DNA of 64,000 nucleotides from Dendrobium chrysotoxum (Eukaryota; Streptophyta; Magnoliopsida; Asparagales; Orchidaceae): the NCBI GenBank assembly GCA_019925795.1, contig CM034305.1, positions 61,864,573-61,928,572 of the forward strand. Direction: 5' to 3'. Below, piece after piece: positions 54,596 through 64,000 of this stretch. Below the pieces are notes generated by a model that worked only from the letters and a program-made list of their open reading frames with translations, had not been told where the DNA came from and searched no databases. A program made the translations under genes and the position numbers. Position 1 is the stretch's first letter, and each line of letters opens with the position of its first letter.

Positions 54596-56484
54596 ATGGC
54601 AGAACACATGTTGTCGCTCTGTTGCTGCTCCCTTTTGCTTGTGTTCATGGTGGTTGGCGTTGCTGGTAAGGAGGAGAAGATAGTGCTGTACTTGCAGAAA
54701 GTGGGATTGGGAGAGGAGAGAGTCTCCCAGTGCTGTTTGCCTAAGAGATCAAGTAAATGTATTTACTGATAAGTATTTCTAGATATATGTTTGTATAAGT
54801 GATTGTTGTTCAAGGAATTCATTCAGTTTTCATATGTAGTGGTTAGAATTACAAATAATGTACCACAAACACTTAACTTCTCCAATTTTATTAATTTTAT
54901 TCCTATGTTTCTCTAATTTTTGCTCTTTTCTCTGCTCACATAGAGAAACAGAAGCAAATTCCAAAACACTTAATATGCTTCGATTTTACTGCAGAAGAAA
55001 GTGACAGGAGACTAACAAAAAGCTAGACAATTTTCACATAAAATTGATTTAAATGCAAAATCAAAGGTGTTTTTATCATCATGTTGCCTTTCAACTTCCT
55101 AGTGCCGATAGTAGGAGGCAAAATAAAAATAGAAAATAGCATTTCAATGGTTATTATAAAAATTGTCAAAACAACCCATAACTTATTTTTCCATACTAAC
55201 ACATGAGCCACAGGAAGAGAGAAGGGTGCAACAATACTGGAAGTAAAACATCATAGCTCCTGTTCCACTTCATTCTCAACAAGAGAAGACAAACTCATGA
55301 AGATCATCGAATCTGACAATTCTAGAATCTCATCCTTGTATCACCGAATCAAAAACTCTGATTCCAGAAGCCCAAAGACAGTTCAATCAGAATCTCAAAT
55401 CCCAATAACATCTGGAGCCAAGCTCCAGACACTGAATTACATAGTCTCAATCAAGCTCGGCAACAACGAAATGACTGTGATCGTCGACACTGGAAGCGAC
55501 CTAACATGGGTTCAATGCCAACCCTGCAGCTCATGCTACAACCAACAAGATCCTATATTCAATCCCTCCACCTCTCAATCCTATCAGCCAATACCATGCA
55601 ACTCACCTACCTGCAGTTCAGTTCAAATAGCAACTGGAATATCTTCTTTCTGTGGCACAGATCAACCTAGCTGCAACTACTCTTTCAGCTATGGAGATGG
55701 ATCTCACACAAGTGGAGTGCTTGGCTGGGAGCAAATTGATCTTGCAGGAACTATCATTGATGGATTTGTATTTGGTTGTGGTCAAAGTAATTATGGATTG
55801 TTCGGAGGGACTTCAGGTTTGATGGGCCTGGGAAGGACACAATTATCATTGATATCACAAACTATACTTCAATTTGGAGGAATTTTTTCCTACTGTCTAC
55901 CTCCAAGAGAGTATGATTCATCAGGATCCCTGGTTCTTGGAGGTGACCCCTCCATTTTTAAGAATAACACTCCTGTGAGTTACACAAGAATGATTCTGGA
56001 TCCTCCAGAATCACCCTTTTACTTTGTTAACCTTACAGGAATAAGCATTGGTGCAGTGGCTCTACAAGCTTCAGGATTTTATAACGGCAAAGTTCTTATC
56101 GATTCGGGAACAGCGATTACTAGGCTTGTTCCTTCAATTTACATAGCTTTGAGGGATGAGTTCATGAGGCAGTTTTCAGAGTATCTAGTGGCTCCCGGCT
56201 ATTCAATATTAGATACTTGCTTTAACTTGGCTGGTTTAAGGGAAGTGAGCATTCCTACAATGAAGTTTGTGTTTGAAGGTGAAGTGGAAGTGGATGTGGA
56301 TGTCAATGGAATGTTCTACTACGTTAAGGAAGATGCTTCCCAGGTTTGTTTGGCTCTAGCAAGCCTGACATATGAAGATGAAGTTGGTATTATTGGGAAT
56401 TATCAGCAGAAGAATCTGAGAGTGATCTATGATACTCTAGGATCAAGATTGGGGTTTGCAGAAGAAACTTGTGGCTGGCTATAG
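54596..56484 (+). CDS. Nepenthesin-type aspartic protease (A1 family), two exons, about 451 aa
   Basis: Exon 2 (55286-56484) carries the protease. Catalytic motifs are VIVDTGSDLTWVQC (Asp about 120 of the predicted protein) and VLIDSGTAITRL (Asp about 325). The nepenthesin insert is Cys-rich (CQPCSSCYNQQDPIFNPSTS), with NYSFSYGDGSHTSGVL and IIGNYQQKNLRVIYD also present. Upstream, 54596-54752 encodes MAEHMLSLCCC... with a hydrophobic signal peptide. Its donor (TCAA|GTAAAT) and the acceptor AACAAGAG|AAGAC keep phase and give SKDKLMKI. This exon 1 is a prediction; starting at the internal Met (55297) would leave no signal peptide. Such enzymes are secreted or vacuolar. The conserved Asp pair suggests activity. 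Confidence 0.85.
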
Positions 56485-58260
56485 CAAAAGCAGGAGAGTA
56501 AATTAGAGGAGATTATACAAGAGATTGTGCACATTTTATATATGCAAGTACCTTTGGTTGGTTTCTTGGTTTCCACATTAAGTTTCATAGTTTCTGGATT
56601 AGGCAAAATATATATGACCAAGGTTGCAAGGAATTGTAGATGAAATCTGTGCAGTCTGCTAATGAAATACTGCAGCAGCATTAATTCATAATAGATGCAG
56701 TTTTTTAACCTTTTTAATCATGTCATGTATTATTCACACATCAAGCTCAAGTCTTGTAATTTAGATCAAAGCTATTGAAAACTCTGCCTTAAAAGAGAAG
56801 CCAAATGAGAGAAGGCTAAGAAGATTCCCACTTAAAATTGAAGATGAGGAAAATAACAGTCATCCTTGGAGAAGGTTGAAGTACTGACACTAATAGCGCA
56901 TGAGAATAACTAGAGGAGAGTGTCTTTCATTTCAACGTCCAAGACTTCAACTCACATTGTAATAGTTGATTCTAGAAATAGTAAAAACCAAAACTCTAAA
57001 AGCCTAGTCCAAAAATTAGGGTTAATTATCACTCTGCACCAAGTTCTTATGCTTAGAGATGAAATAGAAAGGATATCTAGGGTTACAAAATAACATATTG
57101 TGATATTTGTCATCATTGGGCCAATTATTGCAGAGACAACCTCTAATGTTACCTGTTGATTATCCTATAACCTAGGAAATCTCTATATATAGATAGAGAT
57201 ACAGCATGCTAATCTAAGAGGGAACAAAAATAAATCTTTATAAAAGAGGGAAAGAAGTTTACAACTCGCAAGTCCAACCCACTAATGATGGATCTGTAGA
57301 AAGAGTTCATTCTCCTTGTAGAAAGAGTTCATTCTCTCTCGACACTAGTGCAAATCCCACAAATGGAAGTCAACCTTGTCTTCATATTTAAGTCAATCAA
57401 TTCATTGACCTCTTGATCATAATAAAGTCAATCAATTCATTGAACTCTTGATCATAATAAAGTCAATCAATTCATTGACCTCTTGATCATAATAAAGACA
57501 ACCTAACAAATTCTTAAAGTTTACTATTCACAAATCTGCTAAACTAGAACTTTTAATAAAGATCACAATTCCTTCCTCATAAGCACGCCATCAAAAGTAA
57601 CTAATGTCAATATCGGGATAAAAAGACAATGGTTATAACGCATTTGTACACAACCATCACCTTCGTTTCTCCTTCATATATATAAACTTAACCTTCATGT
57701 AGAAAAAACTTTTGACCAATATAGGAGACCAAGGATGTTCATCAACTTGTAGATCTACCTACAAATTAAGAACATTGTAAAACCAATACAGGACTAAATC
57801 AGAAGTTGAAAAAAAATGATATTTGATTTCTTCAAAATTTAAGATTTGCATACTACAGTCATTTATATAAAGCAAAAAAAAGGTCAAACTTGAAAGGAGT
57901 AAAATGTGATATTTGAATTATACATTGTGTTCATGCATCAACAACGTGGCCTTTCTCCAAGAATAAAAAATAAAGAATTTCTGCTCCATGTAAATATTGG
58001 TACTTCACATAAACTTGGCATCCTACCAAGATGCATCAACAATCTTTCAGGTGGTAAATGATCCACAATGATAATACTAAAGTGTGTGTAAAATTGACAA
58101 AGAACACTGATTGTTCTTGTAACTGGATCTAGAGTCCTAGCAACATTAGAAGTGCATCAAGGACATTTTATAACTCACTGCTGCAACTAATTACATAAGA
58201 AGCTGATACCAGTTATACTCGAGGAAAGCCTTCATTTGACTCCAAAAAAGATAAACACCG
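56485..58260. other. Intergenic region between two converging genes
   Basis: The 3' UTRs of the protease (plus) and transporter (minus) should lie here. No other gene is seen. A 35-bp tandem triplet occurs at 57390-57495. Confidence 0.5.
57390..57495. repeat. 35-bp tandem repeat, three copies
   Basis: Units begin AAGTCAATCAATTCATTGA and end GATCATAATA, starting at about 57390, 57425 and 57460. The second unit has one substitution (GAACTC for GACCTC). Confidence 0.95.
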
Positions 58261-60705
58261 CTAGGAGCTGTTGACCAGAGACGCCAATTCAACATCTGCT
58301 TCTTTAATATTGTTTGAGATTTCATTTTCCATTAGCATTTCAGGAGGAAGAATATTTGAATTCTGATTACTTTTGGGGACCAAAAATAACAAAGACAGTG
58401 GCAACAATCTCATTATGTTGCGGATCAAAATTGCAGTCCAAAGATTACCGAATTTAGTGCGTGTGACATTTAAGAGACGAAGTAATAGCCCACCACCCCA
58501 TGATGATGAGAGCAAGCCCACATTATCAATAGACATAAGCAATGCAAAAAAAGTTCCTTCGATGCCTGAGGGGCAAAGCTTGGAGCTCAGCACAAGAAGA
58601 GGCATCCATTTGATACGACTAATCAGTTGAGAAACACACTCATCTACGACAACAAAGAAATAGTCAGGAATCCCAAGCTTCAAGTTCAGACGGAGTACCA
58701 GCACCAAATCCAGCATTCCAACAAAGCTAGTAAGCAGTTGGACCCAAAAAAGCATGCTGCGAAATTGAAAGTCCTTGAGAAGATTTTGGTAAAGCAGGAC
58801 ACCAAGAAGAGAACCAATTGATCCAATAGAGAAGATAAATCCAACTGTTTCCTGCAGAATCAAGTATTGTGTTGATAGGAAGTGGATACATTTTTCACAA
58901 AAATCAGCGGATGAAATACGAAAAATTTTACAAATCAACATTCCATTAAATTGGAAATTCAAAAGGTCCTAGAGTAATAACTTGGTTATCTTCAACATGA
59001 TAACAAACCGGTCACTACATGTTCATATTTTAACAGCTAGGGAGACGGTGAATGATTCATCCTTGTGCTTTTTCTTGTGAGAGGTCCAAAATTGTGATTA
59101 ACAAATTAGGGAAGCGCGAGACATCCGTGTCTTTAGTTTTGCTGCAAGTTGCTTAGAACTATGTAAATTGTTATTTGGGTTTATTATTCCTGTCGAAATT
59201 ATTGAAATCTAAAACTCAATACTTATTGGATACTGCACTAGGTCAGGCTCTGTTATGTAAGTATAATCATGCTGACGAACTTCTTGTCATGCTCTAGCAT
59301 CGTAAGTTGCTAATTAAGTTTTTCAAATGGCCCAGGTAATGGCTATGGTTAATTAGAGGTCAACAAAACTATAAAGAGAAATGCAAGATACAATTGGATC
59401 TTCAATTGACGAGGAAGATCCGGCTCTCCCAAATCCCTAGCCGCTGGCTAGAGCCCAAATAACCTAGGAATAAACTAAATTCAACAAACTCCCATAATAT
59501 CCTCTTGAAATTATCCTATTGTTAGCCTTAAATAGGCTCCCATAATTCCCTCCCAAATCAGCCCCTTTCCCTAAATAATTCCCTCATATTTATAATTCAA
59601 ATTAGATTTATTTTCCTAATTAATTTTCTCCCAATTATAATTAAAACTTTCCAAAAGAATCCATCCTTAATTCCTCCTTTTCCCTATATAATTCCTTCTT
59701 AAATTTTGAATTCAAAATAGATCTCTTGCTCTAAATAATTTCCTCTTAATTATAATTAAAACATTCCTAAATAATTCCCCTTTGATTAAGAAATTTTATA
59801 AATAGCTCCCTCTTGATTAAGAAACTTCCTAATTTCCTTCCAATCAAATCGGCCGGTCTATCATGAGTTTAGTTTAGTGGATATCTATGTTATGCATGCT
59901 TTAAACCCAAGTTTTGGTAGTTACCTGAGAAAAAGCAGGACCTGCTTCAGGATTTGTATACCAATAAAACATCCCTTCTTGAATGTTAAGGCTCAAGGCA
60001 AGTGTAATATACATGTATACGCATGGCCTCCAGACTTGAGGGCATTTCAAAGTTGACCACATAGATTGACCAACTTGCAAAAACTTCTTGTGAACCTGAG
60101 ATCAGATTGTTCAAACATCAATGATTGTGCCAAGGAAGAAACGATAACATTAAGAGAGAAAAAAAAAAAAAAAAACAAGAACACACAGGAAAGTCTCACC
60201 TCATTGTAAGCAAAACTAGTGGTATGTGGCTCCTTAATCAATATTCCAACTAAAACGATCAGAAAACAGGGGATACTTAACAACCCAATTACTGCCTTCA
60301 TGCAAAAGAAGAAAAAACAAACAAACAAACAAGCAAAAAAAAAAAAGTTAATATTTATTTTGTTGAAAAATTATGAATGTTAATCACATGCAAGCTACAA
60401 TTGAATGGGAAGGTAGCTTCCATAGGGATGCATTGAGAAGATAACCTGTGATCCCATGGCATGAACAAGTATCCCGCTTAATGAGAAGCCTATGAGTGCT
60501 CCTATGGAAGCACTTAACCCACATAAGCTTTGCATGTCGGCAGCAAGGGATGGTTTAGCAATACTGTTCTGTGCAACACAGGCATCTATAGTCACATCTG
60601 CTATGGCTACACTTGCACTTCCTGCAGTCATTGCAAGCAAGGCAAACACAACATGGAGTTTGCTGTGGAGTGATAATGTGAGCATTGAAAATACTCCTAA
60701 AAGGC
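58261..60705 (-). CDS. Folate-biopterin transporter (BT1 family), last four exons
   Basis: Four exons with matching phases and GT-AG borders: 60705-60446, 60295-60200, 60095-59925 and 58851-58261 (stop TAG). They give about 372 C-terminal residues. The BT1 signature DVTIDACVAQNSIAKPSLAA and DMQSLCGLSASIGALIGFSL is in the first, a transmembrane segment (IGLLSIPCFLIVLVGIL) in the second. EGMFYWYTNPEAGPAFSQ and ETVGFIFSIGSIGSLLGVLL follow, then MPLLVLSSKLCPSGIEGTFF. Several hydrophobic spans fit the 12-helix family. The product probably moves pterins or folates; it resembles the Arabidopsis FBT group, subtype uncertain. The phase of the first exon requires at least one more upstream, beyond 64000. 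Confidence 0.9.
58852..59924 (-). other. Transporter intron with AT/pyrimidine-rich degenerate repeats
   Basis: Within 59500-59830, words such as CTCCCATAATTCC, CCCTAAATAATTCC and AATTATAATTAAAAC recur. This suggests a decayed element; no boundaries were found. Confidence 0.4.
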
Positions 60706-62087
60706 CTACATGAATAATATAAACATTCAATCAATAATATGCTAGTTGAGTTGAGACAGGAAGCACTATTTCATAAACAGAATTCAAGGGCACAAGAGCA
60801 GCAAAATGGAATTATATAAGAAATGAGAAAACAAAGCAATGAAATAATCTTCAATCAATAGTACAAAAATAAACAATGGAATTCAAAAGAAAATGGGAGT
60901 AAAGCAATATGGAATCTATACAAGCTGATTCATAGGCTTGCCAAGATCTTATTTAGAGGTTGTTGGATCGCTAAAAAAGAAATGCAAAATAAAATGTAAT
61001 ATAATGTAAAATGATTATAATGCATTTAAAATGCTGGAGTTATTTGAATGAGTGTAAAATAAATATATGCTATTATTATTTTTTTGTATGGTTTGAAGTA
61101 AAATGATAGCAATGCAAAACCTAATGATGGTGGTGTTTGGTGGTTGGCAATAACGGGAAAAGGCGGTGGGAGGCGACACTAAGTTACAGCCGGCGAGTAG
61201 TGAGGATGATGACCAACAGCGGCAGCAGGTGGCAACAGCTTTCAATGGCTGTGGCGAGCAACGGCGACGAGTAATGGCAGATGGCGATAGGCAGTGGATG
61301 GCGATGAGAAAGGATGAGGTAGTTGGCTACAATAGCGGAGTCAACTTGCAATATATTTGTGAATTTGGCAAAAAACGACTAAGTTTAGATTGCATAAAAA
61401 TGCACAACATAGTGAAAAACGTATTCATCAAAAACTTTGCATTCCTTCTTCATCAAACCAAACACCAAAACTTTCAAATCCCTACTTTGCATTCTTTTTT
61501 CACCAAAACAAACAACCCCTTGGGGAAATAATGCAAGGAGAATATATGATTTACGACATTAATTTATTCCACCATTAATTATGATCATCTTAGTCTTTAT
61601 TTATTTTCTATTCCATTCAACCAAAACGTTGAAAGACAAGATGAGTGGCTTTACTCTTAAAGACAGGATACAAAATGAGCATATCATAAAAAGGTTGGAG
61701 TAACTCCAGTGGAAGATAAGATTAGAGAGAGTCGCCTTAGATGGTTTGGTCATATAAAACGGTGGTGATGCAGGACTAACATGCTTGAATGAACTTGGAT
61801 TTTGCACGGTTTATTTTAAAGAGCAATGGGTAGATTAAATTACTAACATTTGAACGATAAAATAAAACAAGAGAGAGATGCTTGCGTCTAGGCTAAACCA
61901 CATATAATAAGGCTAGTACAAACAAATATTTTAGAGAATCAAAAGGATGCTAGCATAGTAGTTGTTCATGCATAATTCCTTGATTAACAATAAGACAAGT
62001 GAATATGAAGGAGCACTCAATTAATCCTACGTTTACTAAGCTTTTAGCAGGAGGAGCGGCTTAGATCCGTTACGATTTCATCATCAC

Positions 62088-62480
62088 CTACAAGGTTAGG
62101 AGAAACGAAGGAATTGACGAAGTAAGAAGGTTCACCTTAACCGGAGAGGAGTTGTTGTCGGATAGCCACCACTTGCTTGCCGATAGCAAAGGTGAGGCGC
62201 CGTAGGAGGTGAGTGAAGTACTCTCTGAACGGAGGAGCGTCTGGAGGGGAAGCAGTCGTGAGTCGGCCAAGGATAGTCCACCGTCCCTTCTTCCTCTGAT
62301 CGTCAATCGTATCCACAAGAGTAATGTGGATCCGATCGAAGTATTCTTCGACGGTGTTGTCGAAGTCAAAACCCACGTCGAAGAACGGCTACCGGAGGAT
62401 GTCAATGTTGTCGTCTTCGTCAAGTACCAATCCGTAATCCCATGCGGGCACTTCCATTCATGTTGTTGGAAGGATACCAA
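62088..62480 (-). other. Unidentified gene-like open frames within the solo LTR
   Basis: Two overlapping minus-strand frames are open here. One (62376-62137) reads MGFDFDNTVEEYFDRIHITL, then a basic stretch and REYFTHLLRRLTF, ending VVAIRQQLLSG. It looks more protein-like than the surrounding LTR but I recognise no family. It may be a captured gene fragment or chance. Confidence 0.3.
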
Positions 62481-62571
62481 GTGATGTGGGAGGAAGCTTT
62501 GCTGCCTTTGATATTCTTTCCCACGAGAATGGCGGTTTCCTTTGGGAAATCAAGGGGAATGAAGTGGGGAA

Positions 62572-62597
62572 GGGGGGGGGGGGGGGGGGGGGGGGGG
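62572..62597 (+). repeat. Homopolymer of 26 G
   Basis: An uninterrupted G run within the solo LTR, in a wider G-rich zone (62480-63260). Confidence 0.95.
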
Positions 62598-63869
62598 CCA
62601 AGGTAGGGGAGGGGAAGAGGGATTGGTTCCGATTTTGTGAAACTAGGGTTAGGGTTTTGGGAAGGGGAAGAGTTCTAAAATCTGAATTGGATTTTAGAAT
62701 AGGGTTTGGAGGGATTTAGGAATTAGAAACTTTGAAATAATTCCTAAGGAGGAGAGGGTTTAATGTGGAGAGAGAGAGGGGGCGGGATAGGGGATTGGGC
62801 CGGCGGCATTAAGAGGGTGGGGGAGTGATTGGAGAGTTGATTTGAGTTTCCTAATCTAGTTTTAGAGAATATGGAAAGATTTAATGAGTTCCTATTTAAT
62901 TTAAATTTCAAATAGAAACCAATTTGGAAACTTTCCAAAAATAAAACTCATGAATTTAGGAAAGGATTGCAAATTCAAATTAATAGATTTGAATTCAAAA
63001 ACCTATCCTAAATTACCCAATCTAAAATAGGAAATAGGAGTTAATGGGAAAGGGAGGGTTAGGGGCCGGCGGTAGTAGGGGTTCGGGTGGGGGGTTTGGG
63101 CGGCTAGGGCTTGCGGTTTGGGGTGTAGATGGCGGGCGGGAGAATGGGGGAAAAAGGGGTGTCGGTGTGGGGTGGGGTTTGAGGCCGTGGGAATGAAGGG
63201 AAGGGAGGGGAGATCGGCGGGGTGGTGGTAGGGGAAAGAGGAAGCCGACGGTGGAGGGGAAGGGGAGAAGAAAATAATAGAGAAAACAAACCACGAATCC
63301 GACACGTCTAGATTGGTGGGTAATGCGTATTGCTCTCCCTCTTAGGGATCCTTCTCAAGGGCTCTCAACTCTTAAGCTTTCAAACACAAGTGCAGGAAAT
63401 TTTTATTATCATCATTCATTAACCAAAACAATACAATAGGGCCTTTAAATAGCCTCAAACAAAAGACAAACATGCCCTCTTGGGCTTACAAGCAAACCAC
63501 CCTAAAGTAAGGGTACAACGGTAAACGAAATAAAAGACAACAATAACATAATAAAACTCAAAAATATAAAGACTCGATCGTGGCCGTAGATCGACGACCA
63601 CGTCTCCGGTAGACTTTCCAAGTGTGGATGTCCTCATCAGGCGGCCTCCTGATGACCCGGTAAGGAAAGTAGATGTATTAGATTTGACTTATATTAAGAA
63701 AGGTAGAGATATACCTAAAAAGGTTTGGTTAGAAAATATAAAAAATGACCTTTCTTTATTAGATTTCAATGAGAATTTGACACTTAACAGAACACAATGG
63801 AGAAAAAGGATTCATGTAGCCGACCCCACATAGTGGGATAAAGGCTTGTTGTTGTTATTGTTGTTGTTT

Positions 63870-64000
63870 GTTCAACCACTACACCTATAGATATGCTAAT
63901 ATAGTCAATTAATGACAATCAAATTCATCTTTTCAAAACAGTATCAAAGCTAGACTAATTCCTAGTCATTGTTTCCCCCACCCCACTTGTCTCTCATCCA
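63870..64000. other. Right edge, no feature seen
   Basis: AT-rich sequence without an exon or repeat that I can identify. Confidence 0.5.

Larger units (their letters stand above)
61766..63639 (-). mobile_element. Solo LTR (1,874 bp) inside the RTE fragment
   Basis: Plus-strand ends are TGATGCAGGAC and GTCCTCATCA, so both TG...CA ends are present. The flanks GGTGG (61761-61765) and GGCGG (63640-63644) are a 5-bp duplication with one change; other RTE copies read GGCGG once here. Read on the minus strand it starts TGATGAGGACATCC and has a TATA-like CTATTTAAAG at 63443-63452 followed by TGAATGATGATAATAAAAAT. That is the layout of a plant LTR promoter and R region. No coding remnant of gag or pol is present. 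Confidence 0.85.
61624..63869 (+). mobile_element. RTE LINE 3' fragment, split by a solo LTR
   Basis: The left part (about 61640-61765) encodes MSGFTLKDRI and RESRLRWFGHIKRW-like sequence. It resumes at 63640 with RPPDDPVRKVDVLDLTYIKK and ends LNRTQWRKRIHVADPT at 63833, then the CCCCACATAGTGGGA and (TTG)n tail. Both parts align continuously to the other RTE copies across the break. A short match TTCAACCA at 61616-61623 and 63871-63878 may be the target duplication, but it is only 8 bp. Confidence 0.9.
60706..64000 (-). other. Upstream intron of the transporter gene, transposon-filled
   Basis: No exon of the transporter was recognised between 60706 and the edge. The stretch 60706-61615 is AT-rich with a small GC-richer island (61140-61340) of unclear nature. 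The rest is RTE and LTR sequence. Confidence 0.5.

Noticed and set aside
54454..54669. 71-codon frame starting MFSSQNPS
   Set aside because: It overlaps the predicted signal-peptide exon of the protease in a different frame and has no acceptor or partner.
63003..63305. Three overlapping Pro-rich minus-strand frames
   Set aside because: They are the complement of the G-rich LTR leader; low-complexity composition explains them.

Overview
The window is nuclear DNA of a flowering plant, almost certainly a eudicot. It is AT-rich, its genes have GT-AG introns, and most of it is plant-type transposon sequence: L1-type and RTE LINEs, a short-LTR Ty3/gypsy element, solo-LTR-like sequences, tRNA-derived SINEs, and Tourist-like, hAT-like and Mutator-like MITEs. 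No prokaryotic or organellar gene cluster is visible. The species cannot be named from the sequence alone.

Four host genes are supported. (1) A serine carboxypeptidase-like gene leaves the window at the left edge; only exon 1 is present (37-331, minus). (2) A six-exon gene on the minus strand spans 13611-37228. It encodes a conserved plant protein of about 527 aa that I associate, from memory only, with entries called TRF-like. Introns 2 and 4 are 8.8 and 10.2 kb and filled with transposons. A TATA box and two G-box cores lie upstream. (3) A two-exon nepenthesin-type aspartic protease lies at 54596-56484, plus. (4) The 3' four exons of a folate-biopterin (BT1) transporter lie at 58261-60705, minus; its 5' exons are beyond the right edge.

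Layout. 0.3-2.9 kb: intergenic, with a SINE and a foldback. 2.9-9.9 kb: an old decayed L1-type LINE split by a 2.3 kb insertion that itself holds a hAT-type MITE. 10.8-12.9 kb: a 5'-truncated RTE LINE with target duplication. 13.6-37.2 kb: the TRF-like gene, with a Mutator-like MITE in intron 5, an unclassified hairpin-rich and tandem-repeat-rich block (21.6-26.6 kb) in intron 4, and a complete Ty3/gypsy element (30881-35979) in intron 2. 37.7-40.1 kb: a younger 5'-truncated L1-type LINE about 300 bp upstream of that gene's TATA box. 40-54 kb: gene-free, with an (AT)36 tract, seven Tourist-like MITEs, a second SINE, a hAT-like MITE, a 52-bp RTE stub and a full-length RTE LINE lying inside one of the MITEs. 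54.6-60.7 kb: protease and transporter genes. 61.6-63.9 kb: an RTE 3' fragment split by a 1,874-bp solo LTR that contains a run of 26 G.

The host genes are unrelated in function. What links the region is repeated nested insertion, much of it datable by order because target-site duplications are still readable. I found no convincing new functional system. The best candidate for something undescribed is the structured block at 21.6-26.6 kb.
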